From Shinella sp. PSBB067 (lineage in GTDB: Bacteria; Pseudomonadota; Alphaproteobacteria; Rhizobiales; Rhizobiaceae), in assembly GCF_016839145.1 (NCBI RefSeq), contig NZ_CP069304.1, positions 372,001 through 436,000 on the forward strand: a stretch of 64,000 nt of DNA, given 5' to 3'. The translations under genes were made by a program, and so were the position numbers. Below are positions 7,673 to 16,744 of this stretch, one piece after another (the stretch's first letter is position 1; every line of letters starts with the position of its first letter). The notes beneath the pieces are model-generated. The model had not been told where the DNA came from and did not search any database. It was given only the letters and a program-made list of their open reading frames with translations.

Positions 7673-9079
7673 ATGTCCAAGACAATCCGCTTCAACGCTT
7701 TCGAGATGAATTGTGTCGGCCACCAGTCGCCAGGGCTCTGGCGCCATCCGCGCGACAGATCCTGGCAATACAAAGATCTGGAATACTGGACAGACCTCGC
7801 AGCGCTTCTGGAGACGGGATGCTTCGATTCCATCTTCATCGCCGACGTGATCGGCTATTACGATGTCTACAAGAGCGATCTCGACAACGCGCTCCTGCAG
7901 GGTGTCCAGATCCCGGTCGCCGACCCGCTTCAGCTCGCCAATCCGATCGCCCAGGCAACGCATCATCTCGGCATCGGCATCACGGCGTCCACGAGCTTCG
8001 AGCATCCCTACACATTTGCGCGCCGTCTCTCGACCGCCGACCATCACACGAAGGGCCGCATCGGCTGGAATATCGTCACGTCCTATCTGGAGAGCGGTGC
8101 CAAGAATGTCGGACAGGGCGGCCTGCGCTCGCACGACAACCGCTACGACGTCGCGGCCGAGTATCTGGAGGTGCTCTACAAGCTGTTCGAGGGCAGCTGG
8201 GAAGAGGGTGCCGTGCTGCGTGACAAAGAGCGCGGCATCTTCGCCGATCCGGCCAAGATCCATGAGATCGGCCACAAGGGGACATATTTCGATGTTCCTG
8301 GCTATCATCTCTGCGAGCCGTCGCCGCAGCGCACGCCCGTCCTGTTTCAGGCCGGGGCATCGAATGCGGGCAAGGACGTCGCGGCCGGCCATGCGGAATG
8401 CGTGTTCATTTCAACGCCCCTGAAGGACGCCACGCGCGCCTATGTCGCCGATATCCGCGCGCGGGCGGCAGCGCAGGGACGCGATCCGAAAAGGATACTC
8501 GTCTATGCCATGGCGACGATCATCGTCGACGAGACGGATGCAAAGGCGCGGGCGAAATACGAGGAATACGTCAAATATGCCTCCTATGACGGTGCCCTTG
8601 TCCTGATGTCCGGTTGGACCGGGATCGACTTCGGCCATTACAAGCCCACGGACGTGGTCAGGAACGTCAAGACGAATGCGATCACCTCGGCGGTTGAGCG
8701 CCTCTCCGACGGTCGCAAGGTCTGGACGATCGAGGAACTGGCGCAGTGGGGCGGCATCGGCGGCATGGGTCCGCTCTTCGTCGGCTCGCCCTCGACCATC
8801 GCCGATATCCTGCAGGAGTGGGTCGAGGAAACCGATATCGACGGTTTCAACCTCGCCTATGCCCTCGCCCACGAGACCTTCGCAGACGTGATCGGCTACG
8901 TGGTGCCGGAACTGCAGAAGCGCGGTGTCTATGCGACAGGATATCGGGAGGGCACGCTGCGCGACAAGCTTTTCGGGCAAGGTCCCTACCTTCCCGAAAC
9001 CCATCCGGCGAACCGGTTCCGCGATATCGAGAAGGTGAAACGGGAAGAGGCCGCCAAGGCCGCCGAAGAGGCGGCCTGA
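7673..9079 (+). CDS. FMN-dependent monooxygenase of the NtaA/SnaA/DszA class (luciferase-like)
   Basis: A 468-residue flavin-dependent monooxygenase of the bacterial-luciferase fold, subgroup of nitrilotriacetate monooxygenase A and dibenzothiophene-sulfone monooxygenase. Typical stretches are MSKTIRFNAFEMNCVGHQSPG, FDSIFIADVIGYYDVYKSD, the FMN-site region GRIGWNIVTSYLESGAKNVG, and SPQRTPVLFQAGASNAGKD. These enzymes use FMNH2 from a separate reductase and O2 to cleave C-N or C-S bonds. Here the gene opens an operon with a LivGHMF-type importer, two binding proteins and a DszC-like flavoprotein, so the substrate is probably imported by that system. No flavin reductase gene is nearby. The substrate (sulfur or nitrogen heterocycle, aminopolycarboxylate) is not decided by sequence. 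Confidence 0.9.
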   Translation: MSKTIRFNAFEMNCVGHQSPGLWRHPRDRSWQYKDLEYWTDLAALLETGCFDSIFIADVIGYYDVYKSDLDNALLQGVQIPVADPLQLANPIAQATHHLGIGITASTSFEHPYTFARRLSTADHHTKGRIGWNIVTSYLESGAKNVGQGGLRSHDNRYDVAAEYLEVLYKLFEGSWEEGAVLRDKERGIFADPAKIHEIGHKGTYFDVPGYHLCEPSPQRTPVLFQAGASNAGKDVAAGHAECVFISTPLKDATRAYVADIRARAAAQGRDPKRILVYAMATIIVDETDAKARAKYEEYVKYASYDGALVLMSGWTGIDFGHYKPTDVVRNVKTNAITSAVERLSDGRKVWTIEELAQWGGIGGMGPLFVGSPSTIADILQEWVEETDIDGFNLAYALAHETFADVIGYVVPELQKRGVYATGYREGTLRDKLFGQGPYLPETHPANRFRDIEKVKREEAAKAAEEAA

Positions 9080-9189
9080 CGAAAGGCGGAGGGACCGCTC
9101 GTAACAGCACGAAAAATCGGAAAACGCCGGACCGTCGGTCCCGGCGAGGGATGGCGCTTGGCCGCCGTCAAGACTGGAGTGGGACATCG

Positions 9190-9985
9190 ATGGGCATACA
9201 TGCGGCGCCGGCGCTGGAAGTCCGGAACGTATCGCTCTCCTTCAAGGGCGTGAAGGCGATCTCCGATCTGTCCTTCCGGGTCGAGGGGAAGGAGATCTGC
9301 GCGCTGATCGGCCCGAACGGCGCCGGCAAGAGTTCGCTGCTCAACATCATCAACGGCGTCTATGTGCCAGACAGCGGCGAGATCGTCTTCGAGGGGGAGC
9401 ATTTCCAGCGCATGCGGCCCGGCGATGCGGCCCGGCGCGGCATCGGCCGCGGTTTCCAGAACAATGCGCTCTTCTCCGGCATGAGCGTCATCGACAATGT
9501 CATCGCCGGCCTGTCGCGCCATTCGAAGGTGGCCCTTGTCGAGGAAATGTTCCGCCTGCCGCGTGCGCGGCGCGAGGAAAGCGATTTCCGCGAAAGGGCG
9601 CATGCCGTGCTGCATCTCTTCGATCTCGAAAAACATGCGAACACGCCTGTCGGAATGCTGCCCTACGGCGTGCAGAAGAAGGTGGAGATGGCGCGCGCCA
9701 TCGTCGCCGAGCCCCCGTCTCCTTCTGCTCGACGAGCCGCTGGCCGGCATGAACGCAGGCGAGAAGCAGGAAATCGCCGCGGTCATCCAGCGGCTGAATG
9801 CCGAGCTGAAGCTCACCGTCGTCCTCATCGAGCACGACGTCGGCATCGTGCTGAAGCTCGCCCATCACGTTGTCGTCCTCGATTACGGGCGCAAGCTCGC
9901 GGACGGGCCTCCGGAGGCGATCCGCGACAACAAGGATGTCATCGCCGCCTATATCGGCTCCGATCACGCCGAGGTGGCCGTATGA
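9190..9985 (+). CDS. LivG-type branched-chain ABC ATPase, frameshifted in a C run
   Basis: ATPase of a hydrophobic/branched-chain amino-acid-type importer. The first frame from ATG 9190 gives Walker A GPNGAGKSSLLNI, Q-loop GRGFQNNALFSGMSV and a weak signature MLPYGVQKKVEMARAI. The second frame gives Walker B RLLLLDEPLAGM and H-loop VVLIEHDVGIVLKLAHH. The frames meet at the C run 9712-9716: the family sequence EPRLLLL needs four C, and the window has five. Removing one C yields a normal 264-residue protein. The neighbours are intact, so this may be a sequencing error; if real, the importer lacks one ATPase. The stop overlaps the LivH-type start (ATGA). Confidence 0.85.
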
Positions 9986-10863
9986 GCATGTTCCTCGAAA
10001 CCCTTATCGGCGGCCTGCTCTCGGGCACCATGTATTCGCTGGTCGCGATCGGCTTCGTACTGATCTACAAGGCCTCCGGTGTCTTTAACTATGCGCAGGG
10101 CTCGCTCCTTCTCTTCGCAGCGCTCACCTTCGTCACCCTCACCGAAAACGGCGTGCCGGCCTATGCGGCGATCGCGATCACCGTTGCGCTCCTGATCGCG
10201 ACAGCCATCGCCATCGAGAAACTGCTGCTCCGGCCACTCACCAACCGCAGCCCCATGACACTCTTCATGGCGACGCTCGGGCTTTCCTACGTGGTGGAAG
10301 GCGTAGCGCAGGGCATCATGGGATCGCAGGTGCGCGCGCTCAATCTCGGCATCGAGGACCTGCCGATTTTCGTCGGCGACATCCTGATCAGCCAGTTCGA
10401 TCTCGTGGCCGCGGGCGTCGCGCTCGCCCTCGTGGTCGTGCTCTCGCTGCTCTTCAACAGGACGCGCATCGGCATACAGCTGCGTGGCGTGGCGGATGAC
10501 ACCCGGGCGGCCCTTTCGCTCGGGATCGACATCAACCGGATCTGGCAGATCGTCTGGGCCGTTGCCGGTCTCGTCGGGCTGGTCGCCGGCCTTCTCTGGG
10601 GCGCGCGGCAGGGCGTGCAGTTCTCCCTGTCGCTGGTCGTGCTGAAGGCGCTGCCTGTCCTCATCATCGGGGGCTTTACGTCGATCCCCGGCGCCATCGT
10701 CGGCGGCCTGATCGTCGGTGCCGGCGAGAGCCTGGCTGAGACCTATATCGGCCCGTTCCTCGGCGGTGGAATCACGCCCTGGTTCGCCTACGCGCTGGCA
10801 CTTGTCTTCCTCTTCATCCGTCCAGCCGGCCTCTTCGGCGAACGCTCCATCGAAAGGGTGTGA
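9982..10863 (+). CDS. LivH-type ABC permease
   Basis: A 293-residue inner-membrane permease of the branched-chain amino-acid importer class with about eight hydrophobic segments. It shows the family's N-terminal GLLSGTMYSLVAIGFVLIYKASGVFNYAQG, the cytoplasmic loop RTRIGIQLRGVADDTRAALSLGI, and the C-terminal IIGGFTSIPGAIVGGLIVG. It starts at ATG 9982, overlapping the ATPase stop, and ends three bases before the LivM-type partner. It forms the channel with that partner; the substrate is presumably the compound handled by the two flanking monooxygenases. Confidence 0.92.
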   Translation: MSMFLETLIGGLLSGTMYSLVAIGFVLIYKASGVFNYAQGSLLLFAALTFVTLTENGVPAYAAIAITVALLIATAIAIEKLLLRPLTNRSPMTLFMATLGLSYVVEGVAQGIMGSQVRALNLGIEDLPIFVGDILISQFDLVAAGVALALVVVLSLLFNRTRIGIQLRGVADDTRAALSLGIDINRIWQIVWAVAGLVGLVAGLLWGARQGVQFSLSLVVLKALPVLIIGGFTSIPGAIVGGLIVGAGESLAETYIGPFLGGGITPWFAYALALVFLFIRPAGLFGERSIERV

Positions 10864-10866
10864 TCC

Positions 10867-11913
10867 ATGGCCGAGCTCGATCTGCGCGCGACCGCCGAAC
10901 CCGCCGAAAGCTTCGGCCTGAAGGCCCTCTCGCTGGCGGCGGTGGCGGCCGCGGTCCTTGCAGCACCCTTCCTTGCATCCGAATACTGGATCAATGCGAT
11001 CATCGTACCGTTCCTGATCCTGTCGCTTGCCGGCCTCGGGCTGAACCTTCTGACCGGGTATGCCGGCCAGCTCTCGCTCGGCGCGGGCGCCTTCATGATG
11101 GTCGGGGCCTACGCCACTTTTGCGCTGCAACTGCGTGTCCCCGATCTGCCGCTCCCGCTGGCGCTCATCGTCGCCGGCCTGATCGCCGGGGCGGTCGGCA
11201 TGGTCTTCGGCCTGCCGTCGACCCGTATCAAGGGCTTCTACCTGATCGTCAGCACGCTAGCCGCCCAGTTCTTCTTCGAATGGCTGTTCCTGAAATTCCC
11301 GTGGTTCTACAACGGCAATTCGTCGGCAACGATTGCGCTGTCGCGCGGCCTCTCGGTCTTCGGACTCGATGCCAACGGCCCGCATGGCCGCTACTATCTG
11401 ACGCTCGGCGCCGTCGCGCTCCTCACCCTTCTCTCGTTCAACCTCATTCGCAGCCAGACGGGCCGCAACTGGATGGCGATCCGCGACATGGACACGGCTG
11501 CCGCCGTCATCGGCGTGCCCGTGCTGCACGCCAAGCTGCAGGCCTTCGCGGTTTCGAGTTTCATCCTCGGGATCGCAGGCGCGCTCTGGGCTTTCGCCTA
11601 TCTCGGATCCGCAAGCGTCCAGAGCTTCGGCCTTCACCGCTCCTACCAGATCCTCTTCATCATCATCATCGGCGGGCTCGGCACGATCCGCGGCGCCTTC
11701 TTCGGCGCGGCTTTCGTCAGCCTCCTGCCGCTCGTCCTCGACTGGCTGTTCCAATACCTCCTCAGCGGCCAGGTCGATGCCGGGCTGCTGCAGAACGTGC
11801 AGAAGGCCATCTTCGGCATCCTCATCATCTGGTTCCTGATCCGCGAACCGGAAGGTCTGTCGCGCCTTCTGGCGATCCGGCGTACGGCCAGCCGCCGCCT
11901 TTTCCCTTCATGA
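10867..11913 (+). CDS. LivM-type ABC permease
   Basis: A 348-residue permease with a short N-terminal extension and about ten hydrophobic segments. Diagnostic stretches are GLNLLTGYAGQLSLGAGAFM, STRIKGFYLIVSTLAAQFFFEW, the ATPase-docking loop GRNWMAIRDMDTAAAVIGV, and IIGGLGTIRGAFFGAAFVSLLP. It pairs with the LivH-type protein immediately upstream (three-base gap). The binding-protein gene follows after 34 bases, so it is in the same transcription unit. Confidence 0.92.
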   Translation: MAELDLRATAEPAESFGLKALSLAAVAAAVLAAPFLASEYWINAIIVPFLILSLAGLGLNLLTGYAGQLSLGAGAFMMVGAYATFALQLRVPDLPLPLALIVAGLIAGAVGMVFGLPSTRIKGFYLIVSTLAAQFFFEWLFLKFPWFYNGNSSATIALSRGLSVFGLDANGPHGRYYLTLGAVALLTLLSFNLIRSQTGRNWMAIRDMDTAAAVIGVPVLHAKLQAFAVSSFILGIAGALWAFAYLGSASVQSFGLHRSYQILFIIIIGGLGTIRGAFFGAAFVSLLPLVLDWLFQYLLSGQVDAGLLQNVQKAIFGILIIWFLIREPEGLSRLLAIRRTASRRLFPS

Positions 11914-11947
11914 TCTTTTCACACATCCGAACCCTGGAGCCTTGCCC

Positions 11948-13276
11948 ATGAAACGCCTGCTCGTCGCCGCCCTTCTCACCGGCACCGTCTTCTCACATGC
12001 CGCATCGGCCTTTGCTGCCGATGTCACGCAGTACATCCCGCTTCCGACCTACCGTGTCGGCGCCTATGCCTCGTCCGGTGAACTCTGGTGGGCGGGCGAA
12101 CGGGACTACTTCCGCTATATCAACGAGGTCGAAGGCGGCGTCGAGGGCATCAAGCTCGACTACGAGGAATTCGAGACCGAATGGAGCCCGGACCGCACCG
12201 TCGAGGTCTATGAACGGGTCAAGGCCGGCAAGAACGGCTCGCCGCTCGCCTTCTTTTTCACCCATGGCACGCCCGCGACCTACGCGCTTCTGGAAAGGGC
12301 AGCCGCAGACAGGATTCCACTGATCGACCCGGCCGGCGGCAAGACGGAAACGGTCGACGGCACGGTCTTCCCCTACGCCTTCCCGCTGCTCTTCAGCTAT
12401 TACAGCCAGGCCTCGACGGGCATCAACTACATCGCCTCGAAGGTCGGCGGTCTCGACAAGCTGAAGGGCCTGAAGATCGCGACGGTCTATCACGACAGCG
12501 CCTATGGCCGCGCGAGCCAGCCCGCAATCGACCTGCTCGCCAGGACCTACGGCTTCGAGAACATCCAGATCCCGGTCGCCGATCCGGGCAACGAGCAGTC
12601 GCCGCAGTGGCGCCAGATCCGCGAACAGAAGCCGGACTGGGTGTTCCTGCGCACCTGGGGCGTCTCCACGGTCGTCGCGCTGAAGACTGCCAAGCGCTTC
12701 GGCTTCCCGGCCGATCACATCATCGGCGACGTCTGGGCCGGCTCGGAATCGGACGCCATTCCCGCCGGTGATGCGGCGATCGGCTATTCCGCGCTGGCGC
12801 CCTATCCGGGCGGCACGGATTTTGCGATCCACAAGAAGCTGAAGGCCGAGATTCTCGACAAGGGCAAGTCCGACCTGCGCGACCAGAAGCTCTTCGGCGC
12901 CGTGAACTACAATATCGGCCTCGTCAACGCGGCTCTCGCGGTCGAGGCGCTGCGCGTCGGCTACAAGCATTTCGGAGCGCGTCCGCTCAATGGCGAAGAG
13001 GGGCGCTGGGCCTTCGAGCACCTGACGATCGACGACAAGCGGCTGGAGGAAATCGGCTTCAAGGGCCTGCTGCAGCCGATCGCCATCACGTCGAGCGACC
13101 ATGAAGGCGGTGGCGCGGCGCGCATCCAGAGCTGGGACGGCGAGAAGTGGGTGCTCCAGACCGACTGGATCAAGGCGGACCACGCCCTCCTGAACCCGCT
13201 GATCAAGGACGGTGCGGCGGCCTATGCCAAGGAAAACGGCATCACGCCGCGCACCCCCGAAACCGAAACCAACTGA
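11948..13276 (+). CDS. ABC-type substrate-binding protein, first of two paralogues
   Basis: A 442-residue secreted binding protein of the leucine/amide-binding (periplasmic binding protein type I) class. The signal peptide is MKRLLVAALLTGTVFSHAAS followed by AFA, with cleavage before ADVTQ. The mature protein begins with the unusual PLPTYRVGAYASSGELWWAG and has KIATVYHDSAYGR and GFPADHIIGDVWAGSE. It is closely related to the next protein, sharing IQIPVADPG and EQKPDWVFLRTWGVST. The start at 11948 was preferred to a TTG two codons upstream because it begins the signal peptide. It probably delivers ligand to the LivHM-type channel. Confidence 0.9.
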   Translation: MKRLLVAALLTGTVFSHAASAFAADVTQYIPLPTYRVGAYASSGELWWAGERDYFRYINEVEGGVEGIKLDYEEFETEWSPDRTVEVYERVKAGKNGSPLAFFFTHGTPATYALLERAAADRIPLIDPAGGKTETVDGTVFPYAFPLLFSYYSQASTGINYIASKVGGLDKLKGLKIATVYHDSAYGRASQPAIDLLARTYGFENIQIPVADPGNEQSPQWRQIREQKPDWVFLRTWGVSTVVALKTAKRFGFPADHIIGDVWAGSESDAIPAGDAAIGYSALAPYPGGTDFAIHKKLKAEILDKGKSDLRDQKLFGAVNYNIGLVNAALAVEALRVGYKHFGARPLNGEEGRWAFEHLTIDDKRLEEIGFKGLLQPIAITSSDHEGGGAARIQSWDGEKWVLQTDWIKADHALLNPLIKDGAAAYAKENGITPRTPETETN

Positions 13277-13298
13277 TCGGGCAGCAGGGAGGTCCATC

Positions 13299-14645
13299 AT
13301 GCTGAAGACACTTTCACACACTCTGATCGTCGCCGCCTCGCTCGCCTTTCCGGCGGGTGCGGCGCACGCGATCGACACCACGCCGGGACCGGACAGCGAC
13401 AAGCAGTTCTTCCCGATAGCGAGCTACCGCGTCGGCCCCTATGCCGCCTCGGGCACGTCGATCTGGGCCGGGATCATCGACTATTATCGCTACATCAACG
13501 AGTTCGAGGGCGGCATCAACGGCGTGCCGATCGTCTGGCAGGAATGCGAGACAGAATGGACGGCGGAAAAGGGCATCGAATGCTACGAGCGCTTCAAGCG
13601 CGGCCTGAACGGCGCGCCCGTGGCCTCCTATTTCCCGAACGGCGCACCGGCTGCCTATGCATTGTCGGATCGCGCGGCGGAAGACAAGCTGCCGCTCGTC
13701 ACCATGGCCTATGGCCGCACCGAAGCCACCGACGGACGCGTGTTCCCCTATATCTTCCCGGTCATGGTGACCTTCTACAGCGAGGCTTCCGCCCTGGTGA
13801 ACTATATCGCCAATCGGGAAGGGGGGCTCGACAAGCTCAAGGGCAAGAAGATCGCAACCGTCTATCATGACAGCGCCTACGGGCGCGAGACGCTCGATCC
13901 GCTGGCCCTCTTCGCCGAAAAATACGGCTTCGAAAACATCCAAATCCCCGTCGCCGATCCGGGCAGCGAGCAATCGGCCCAGTGGCGGCAGGTGCGCGAA
14001 CAGAAGCCGGACTGGGTGTTCCTCAGGACCTGGGGCGTCTCGACCCCGGTCGCCATCAAGAGCGCACAGCGCTATGGCTTCCCGGCCGATCGCATCATCG
14101 GCGATGTCTGGGCCTCGTCCGAGGAGGACGTGATCCCCGCAGCAGAAGCGGCCAAGGGCTACCTTGCGCTTACGCCCTATCCGGCGGGGACCGAGTTCGA
14201 GATCCACAAGCGGCTGAAGCAGCACATCGTCGATGCCGGTAAATCCGACCTTCGCGACCCGAAGGCCTTCGGCAGTGTCTACTACAATTCCGGCCTGGTG
14301 AACGCGCTGATCTCCGTCGAGGTGGTGCGGCAGGCGCAGGCGAAGTTCGGCAACCGGCCGATCACGGGCGAGGAAGGGCAGTGGGCTCTCGAACACTTGA
14401 AGCTCGACGATGCGGCGCTTGAGAAGGCCGGCTTCCTCGGTCTCGTGCAGAACCTGCAACTGACGCCCGCCGACCACGAGGGCGGCGGCGCCGTGCGCGT
14501 CCAACAGTGGGAAGGCGACCGCTGGAATCTCGTCAGTGACTGGGTTGAGGCAGATCGCGCGGCCCTTCGCCCGCTGATCGACGCCAAGTCCGAAGCCTAT
14601 GCCAGGGAACACGGCATCACGCCGCGCGACGTCGGCACCAACTGA
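13299..14645 (+). CDS. ABC-type substrate-binding protein, second paralogue
   Basis: A 448-residue secreted binding protein, paralogue of the one just upstream (22 bases apart). The signal peptide is MLKTLSHTLIVAASLAFPAG followed by AAHA. Both proteins end in nearly the same tail (NGITPRTPETETN versus HGITPRDVGTN) and share GENIQ-type core segments and FLRTWGVST. Two cysteines of this copy (WQECETEW, KGIECYERF) are absent at the aligned places in the first copy (EEFETEW, TVEVYERV) and could form a disulfide. Having two different binding proteins on one importer widens its ligand range. An AGGGAGG ribosome-binding site precedes the start. Confidence 0.9.
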   Translation: MLKTLSHTLIVAASLAFPAGAAHAIDTTPGPDSDKQFFPIASYRVGPYAASGTSIWAGIIDYYRYINEFEGGINGVPIVWQECETEWTAEKGIECYERFKRGLNGAPVASYFPNGAPAAYALSDRAAEDKLPLVTMAYGRTEATDGRVFPYIFPVMVTFYSEASALVNYIANREGGLDKLKGKKIATVYHDSAYGRETLDPLALFAEKYGFENIQIPVADPGSEQSAQWRQVREQKPDWVFLRTWGVSTPVAIKSAQRYGFPADRIIGDVWASSEEDVIPAAEAAKGYLALTPYPAGTEFEIHKRLKQHIVDAGKSDLRDPKAFGSVYYNSGLVNALISVEVVRQAQAKFGNRPITGEEGQWALEHLKLDDAALEKAGFLGLVQNLQLTPADHEGGGAVRVQQWEGDRWNLVSDWVEADRAALRPLIDAKSEAYAREHGITPRDVGTN

Positions 14646-14704
14646 CTGACATGACCCTTCCGGGGCGGCTGTCGACCGCCCCGGTGTCCAACGGAGATGA
14701 ACCG

Positions 14705-15475
14705 ATGACGACACTGACAGAGGCGACGGCGGACCATGCCTGCCTTTCCGTTTCGGGGATCGAGGTCGTCTATGGCGGCGCGATCCTGGCGGTCTCCGAT
14801 GTCTCGCTCGAGGTCGGCCCCGGCGAGATCGTGGCCCTTCTCGGCGCGAACGGCGCGGGAAAAAGTACGGTCCTGAAGGCGATCTCGGGGCTTGCATCCG
14901 CCGACCGCGCCAGCGTCCGACACGGCCAGATCCGCTTTGGCGGCGAGGATATCCTCGGCCAGCCCGCTAACCATCTGGCAAGGCGCGGAATCGTGCATGT
15001 GCTGGAGGGGAGGCACGTCTTCGCGCATCTGACCGTCGAGGAGAACCTGCTGGCCGGCGCCTTTCTTCATCGGCCCGGCCGACGCGCGCTGCGGGAGCAG
15101 ATCGACGATATATACGAGTGGTTTCCCCGCTTGAAGGAGAAGCGGCGCACACAGGCCGGGCTCACGTCCGGCGGCGAGCAGCAGATGCTGGCGATTGGAC
15201 GTGCCCTGCTCACGCGCCCGCGCCTCGTCCTTCTCGACGAGCCTTCGATGGGTCTGGCACCGCTCATCGTGCAGGAAATCTTTCAGATCATCGCCCGTCT
15301 CAATCGCGAGCGCGGGACTGCCTTCCTGCTCGCCGAACAGAATGCTGCGCTTTCCCTCAAACATTCGGCACGCGCCTACATCCTCGAGAGCGGACGTGTC
15401 GTGCTCAGCGGCAGCGCGGATGAGCTGTCCCGCCGTGACGATCTTCACCGCATCTATCTCGGAGACGCGGCCTGA
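14705..15475 (+). CDS. LivF-type branched-chain ABC ATPase
   Basis: A 256-residue second ATPase of the importer. It has Walker A GANGAGKSTVLKAISGL, the LivF-type GIVHVLEGRHVFAHLTVEENL, signature TSGGEQQMLAIGRALLTRP, Walker B LVLLDEPSMGLAP and LLAEQNAALSLKHSARAYILESG. The start at 14705 follows GGAGATGA; an in-frame ATG at 14651 lacks a ribosome-binding site and adds only low-complexity residues. Unlike its LivG partner it is in one intact frame. Confidence 0.92.
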   Translation: MTTLTEATADHACLSVSGIEVVYGGAILAVSDVSLEVGPGEIVALLGANGAGKSTVLKAISGLASADRASVRHGQIRFGGEDILGQPANHLARRGIVHVLEGRHVFAHLTVEENLLAGAFLHRPGRRALREQIDDIYEWFPRLKEKRRTQAGLTSGGEQQMLAIGRALLTRPRLVLLDEPSMGLAPLIVQEIFQIIARLNRERGTAFLLAEQNAALSLKHSARAYILESGRVVLSGSADELSRRDDLHRIYLGDAA

Positions 15476-15512
15476 GCCGCGCCCGCCCCACCAAGACAGG
15501 AAACAGAAAAGC

Positions 15513-16739
15513 ATGACGCAGATCGACCAGGGCTGGGGCGAAGGCCCCTCCGAGCGCTACGAGACACTCGCCGCACAATTCCGTCCCTTGTTTGCCGAGA
15601 TTGCGACCGGTGCGCTTGACCGCGAGTTGAACAGAAAGCTGCCCGAAGGCGAGATCGCGAGATTGAAGGCTGCTCGCTTCGGCGCGCTGCGTATACCAGA
15701 GGTCGAGGGCGGATTCGGGGCGAGCGTGCCGGAACTGGTCAACCTCCTGATCGAGCTGTCGGCATCCGATTCCAACATCACCCAAGCGCTGCGCGGCCAT
15801 TTCGGCTTTGTCGAGGACGTCATCGGCAAGGCGCCCGGCCCGGACCGGGCCCGCTGGACAGAGCGACTTTCCCGCGGCGAGATCGCCGGCAATGCCTGGA
15901 CGGAAATCGGCAATGCCCGGCAGGGCGGCTTTTCCACGAAGGTCTCTGAGGTCGGCGGCAGGCATGTGGTCGATGGGCAGAAGTTTTACACGACGGGGTC
16001 TCTTTTCGCCGACTGGATCAATGTCGGCGTCGCTGGCCTCGATGGCGAGGGCAGCACGGTGCAGGTGCGTCGTGACGATCCGGGTGTCGAGGTGATCGAC
16101 GACTGGGACGGCTTCGGCCAGATACTCACGGCAAGCGGGACGACCCGTTTTGTTGGTGCGGAGGTCGATCCGGCGGACATCGTCGCAGACGACGACCAGT
16201 TCCGCTACGGCGCCGCCTTCTATCAGATCGTGCATCTGGCAACGCTGGCCGGCATCGGCAGGGTCTTATCGCAGGAGGTCGCCGCCGCCGTCGCAGCACG
16301 CGTGCGCAACTATACGAATGCCGCAGGGCCGCGTTCCAGCCAGGATCCGCAGGTCCTGCAGGTGGTCGGCCGCATTCGCAGCAATGCCTACACGGCCTCG
16401 GCGATCGTCCTTCAGGTTTCTAGATCGATCGAGCGGGCCTACCAGGCCCATTTCGGCGGCGACGATGCGGCGGAAGAACGGGCGAACGCCATTGCCGAGC
16501 TTGAGACCTCGCAGGCGCTAACCGTCGTCACCGATCTGATCCTCGAAGCCTCGACCATCGCCTTTGACGCCCTCGGTGCCTCCTCCACGCGCAAGCCGCT
16601 CGGACTCGACCGCCATTGGCGCAATGCCCGCACGCTGTCGTCGCACAATCCGCGCATCTACAAGGACCGCATCGTCGGTGATTTCGCCGTCAACGGCACG
16701 CCGCCGCCCTATCAGTGGCGCATCGGCCTGGCGGGCTGA
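15513..16739 (+). CDS. Acyl-CoA-dehydrogenase-fold flavoprotein (DszC/SfnB-like monooxygenase)
   Basis: A 408-residue protein with the acyl-CoA dehydrogenase fold: an N-terminal helical part (ETLAAQFRPLFAEIATGALDR), a middle beta domain (GNAWTEIGNARQGGFSTKV, VDGQKFYTTGSLFADWINVG), and a C-terminal four-helix domain ending SSTRKPLGLDRHWRNARTLSSHNP. The last motif, with HWRN-R, is typical of the flavin monooxygenases DszC and SfnB, not of true dehydrogenases. Such enzymes oxygenate organosulfur or aromatic substrates with FMNH2. It closes the operon begun by a DszA-class monooxygenase, which argues for a two-step oxidation of an imported compound. Exact substrate unknown. Confidence 0.85.
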   Translation: MTQIDQGWGEGPSERYETLAAQFRPLFAEIATGALDRELNRKLPEGEIARLKAARFGALRIPEVEGGFGASVPELVNLLIELSASDSNITQALRGHFGFVEDVIGKAPGPDRARWTERLSRGEIAGNAWTEIGNARQGGFSTKVSEVGGRHVVDGQKFYTTGSLFADWINVGVAGLDGEGSTVQVRRDDPGVEVIDDWDGFGQILTASGTTRFVGAEVDPADIVADDDQFRYGAAFYQIVHLATLAGIGRVLSQEVAAAVAARVRNYTNAAGPRSSQDPQVLQVVGRIRSNAYTASAIVLQVSRSIERAYQAHFGGDDAAEERANAIAELETSQALTVVTDLILEASTIAFDALGASSTRKPLGLDRHWRNARTLSSHNPRIYKDRIVGDFAVNGTPPPYQWRIGLAG

Positions 16740-16744
16740 CGACG

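Noticed and set aside
8746..10863. 705-codon frame apparently fusing an ATPase to a permease
   Set aside because: Artifact of the C-run frameshift at 9712-9716 in LivG; the two proteins are separate genes with an ATGA overlap.
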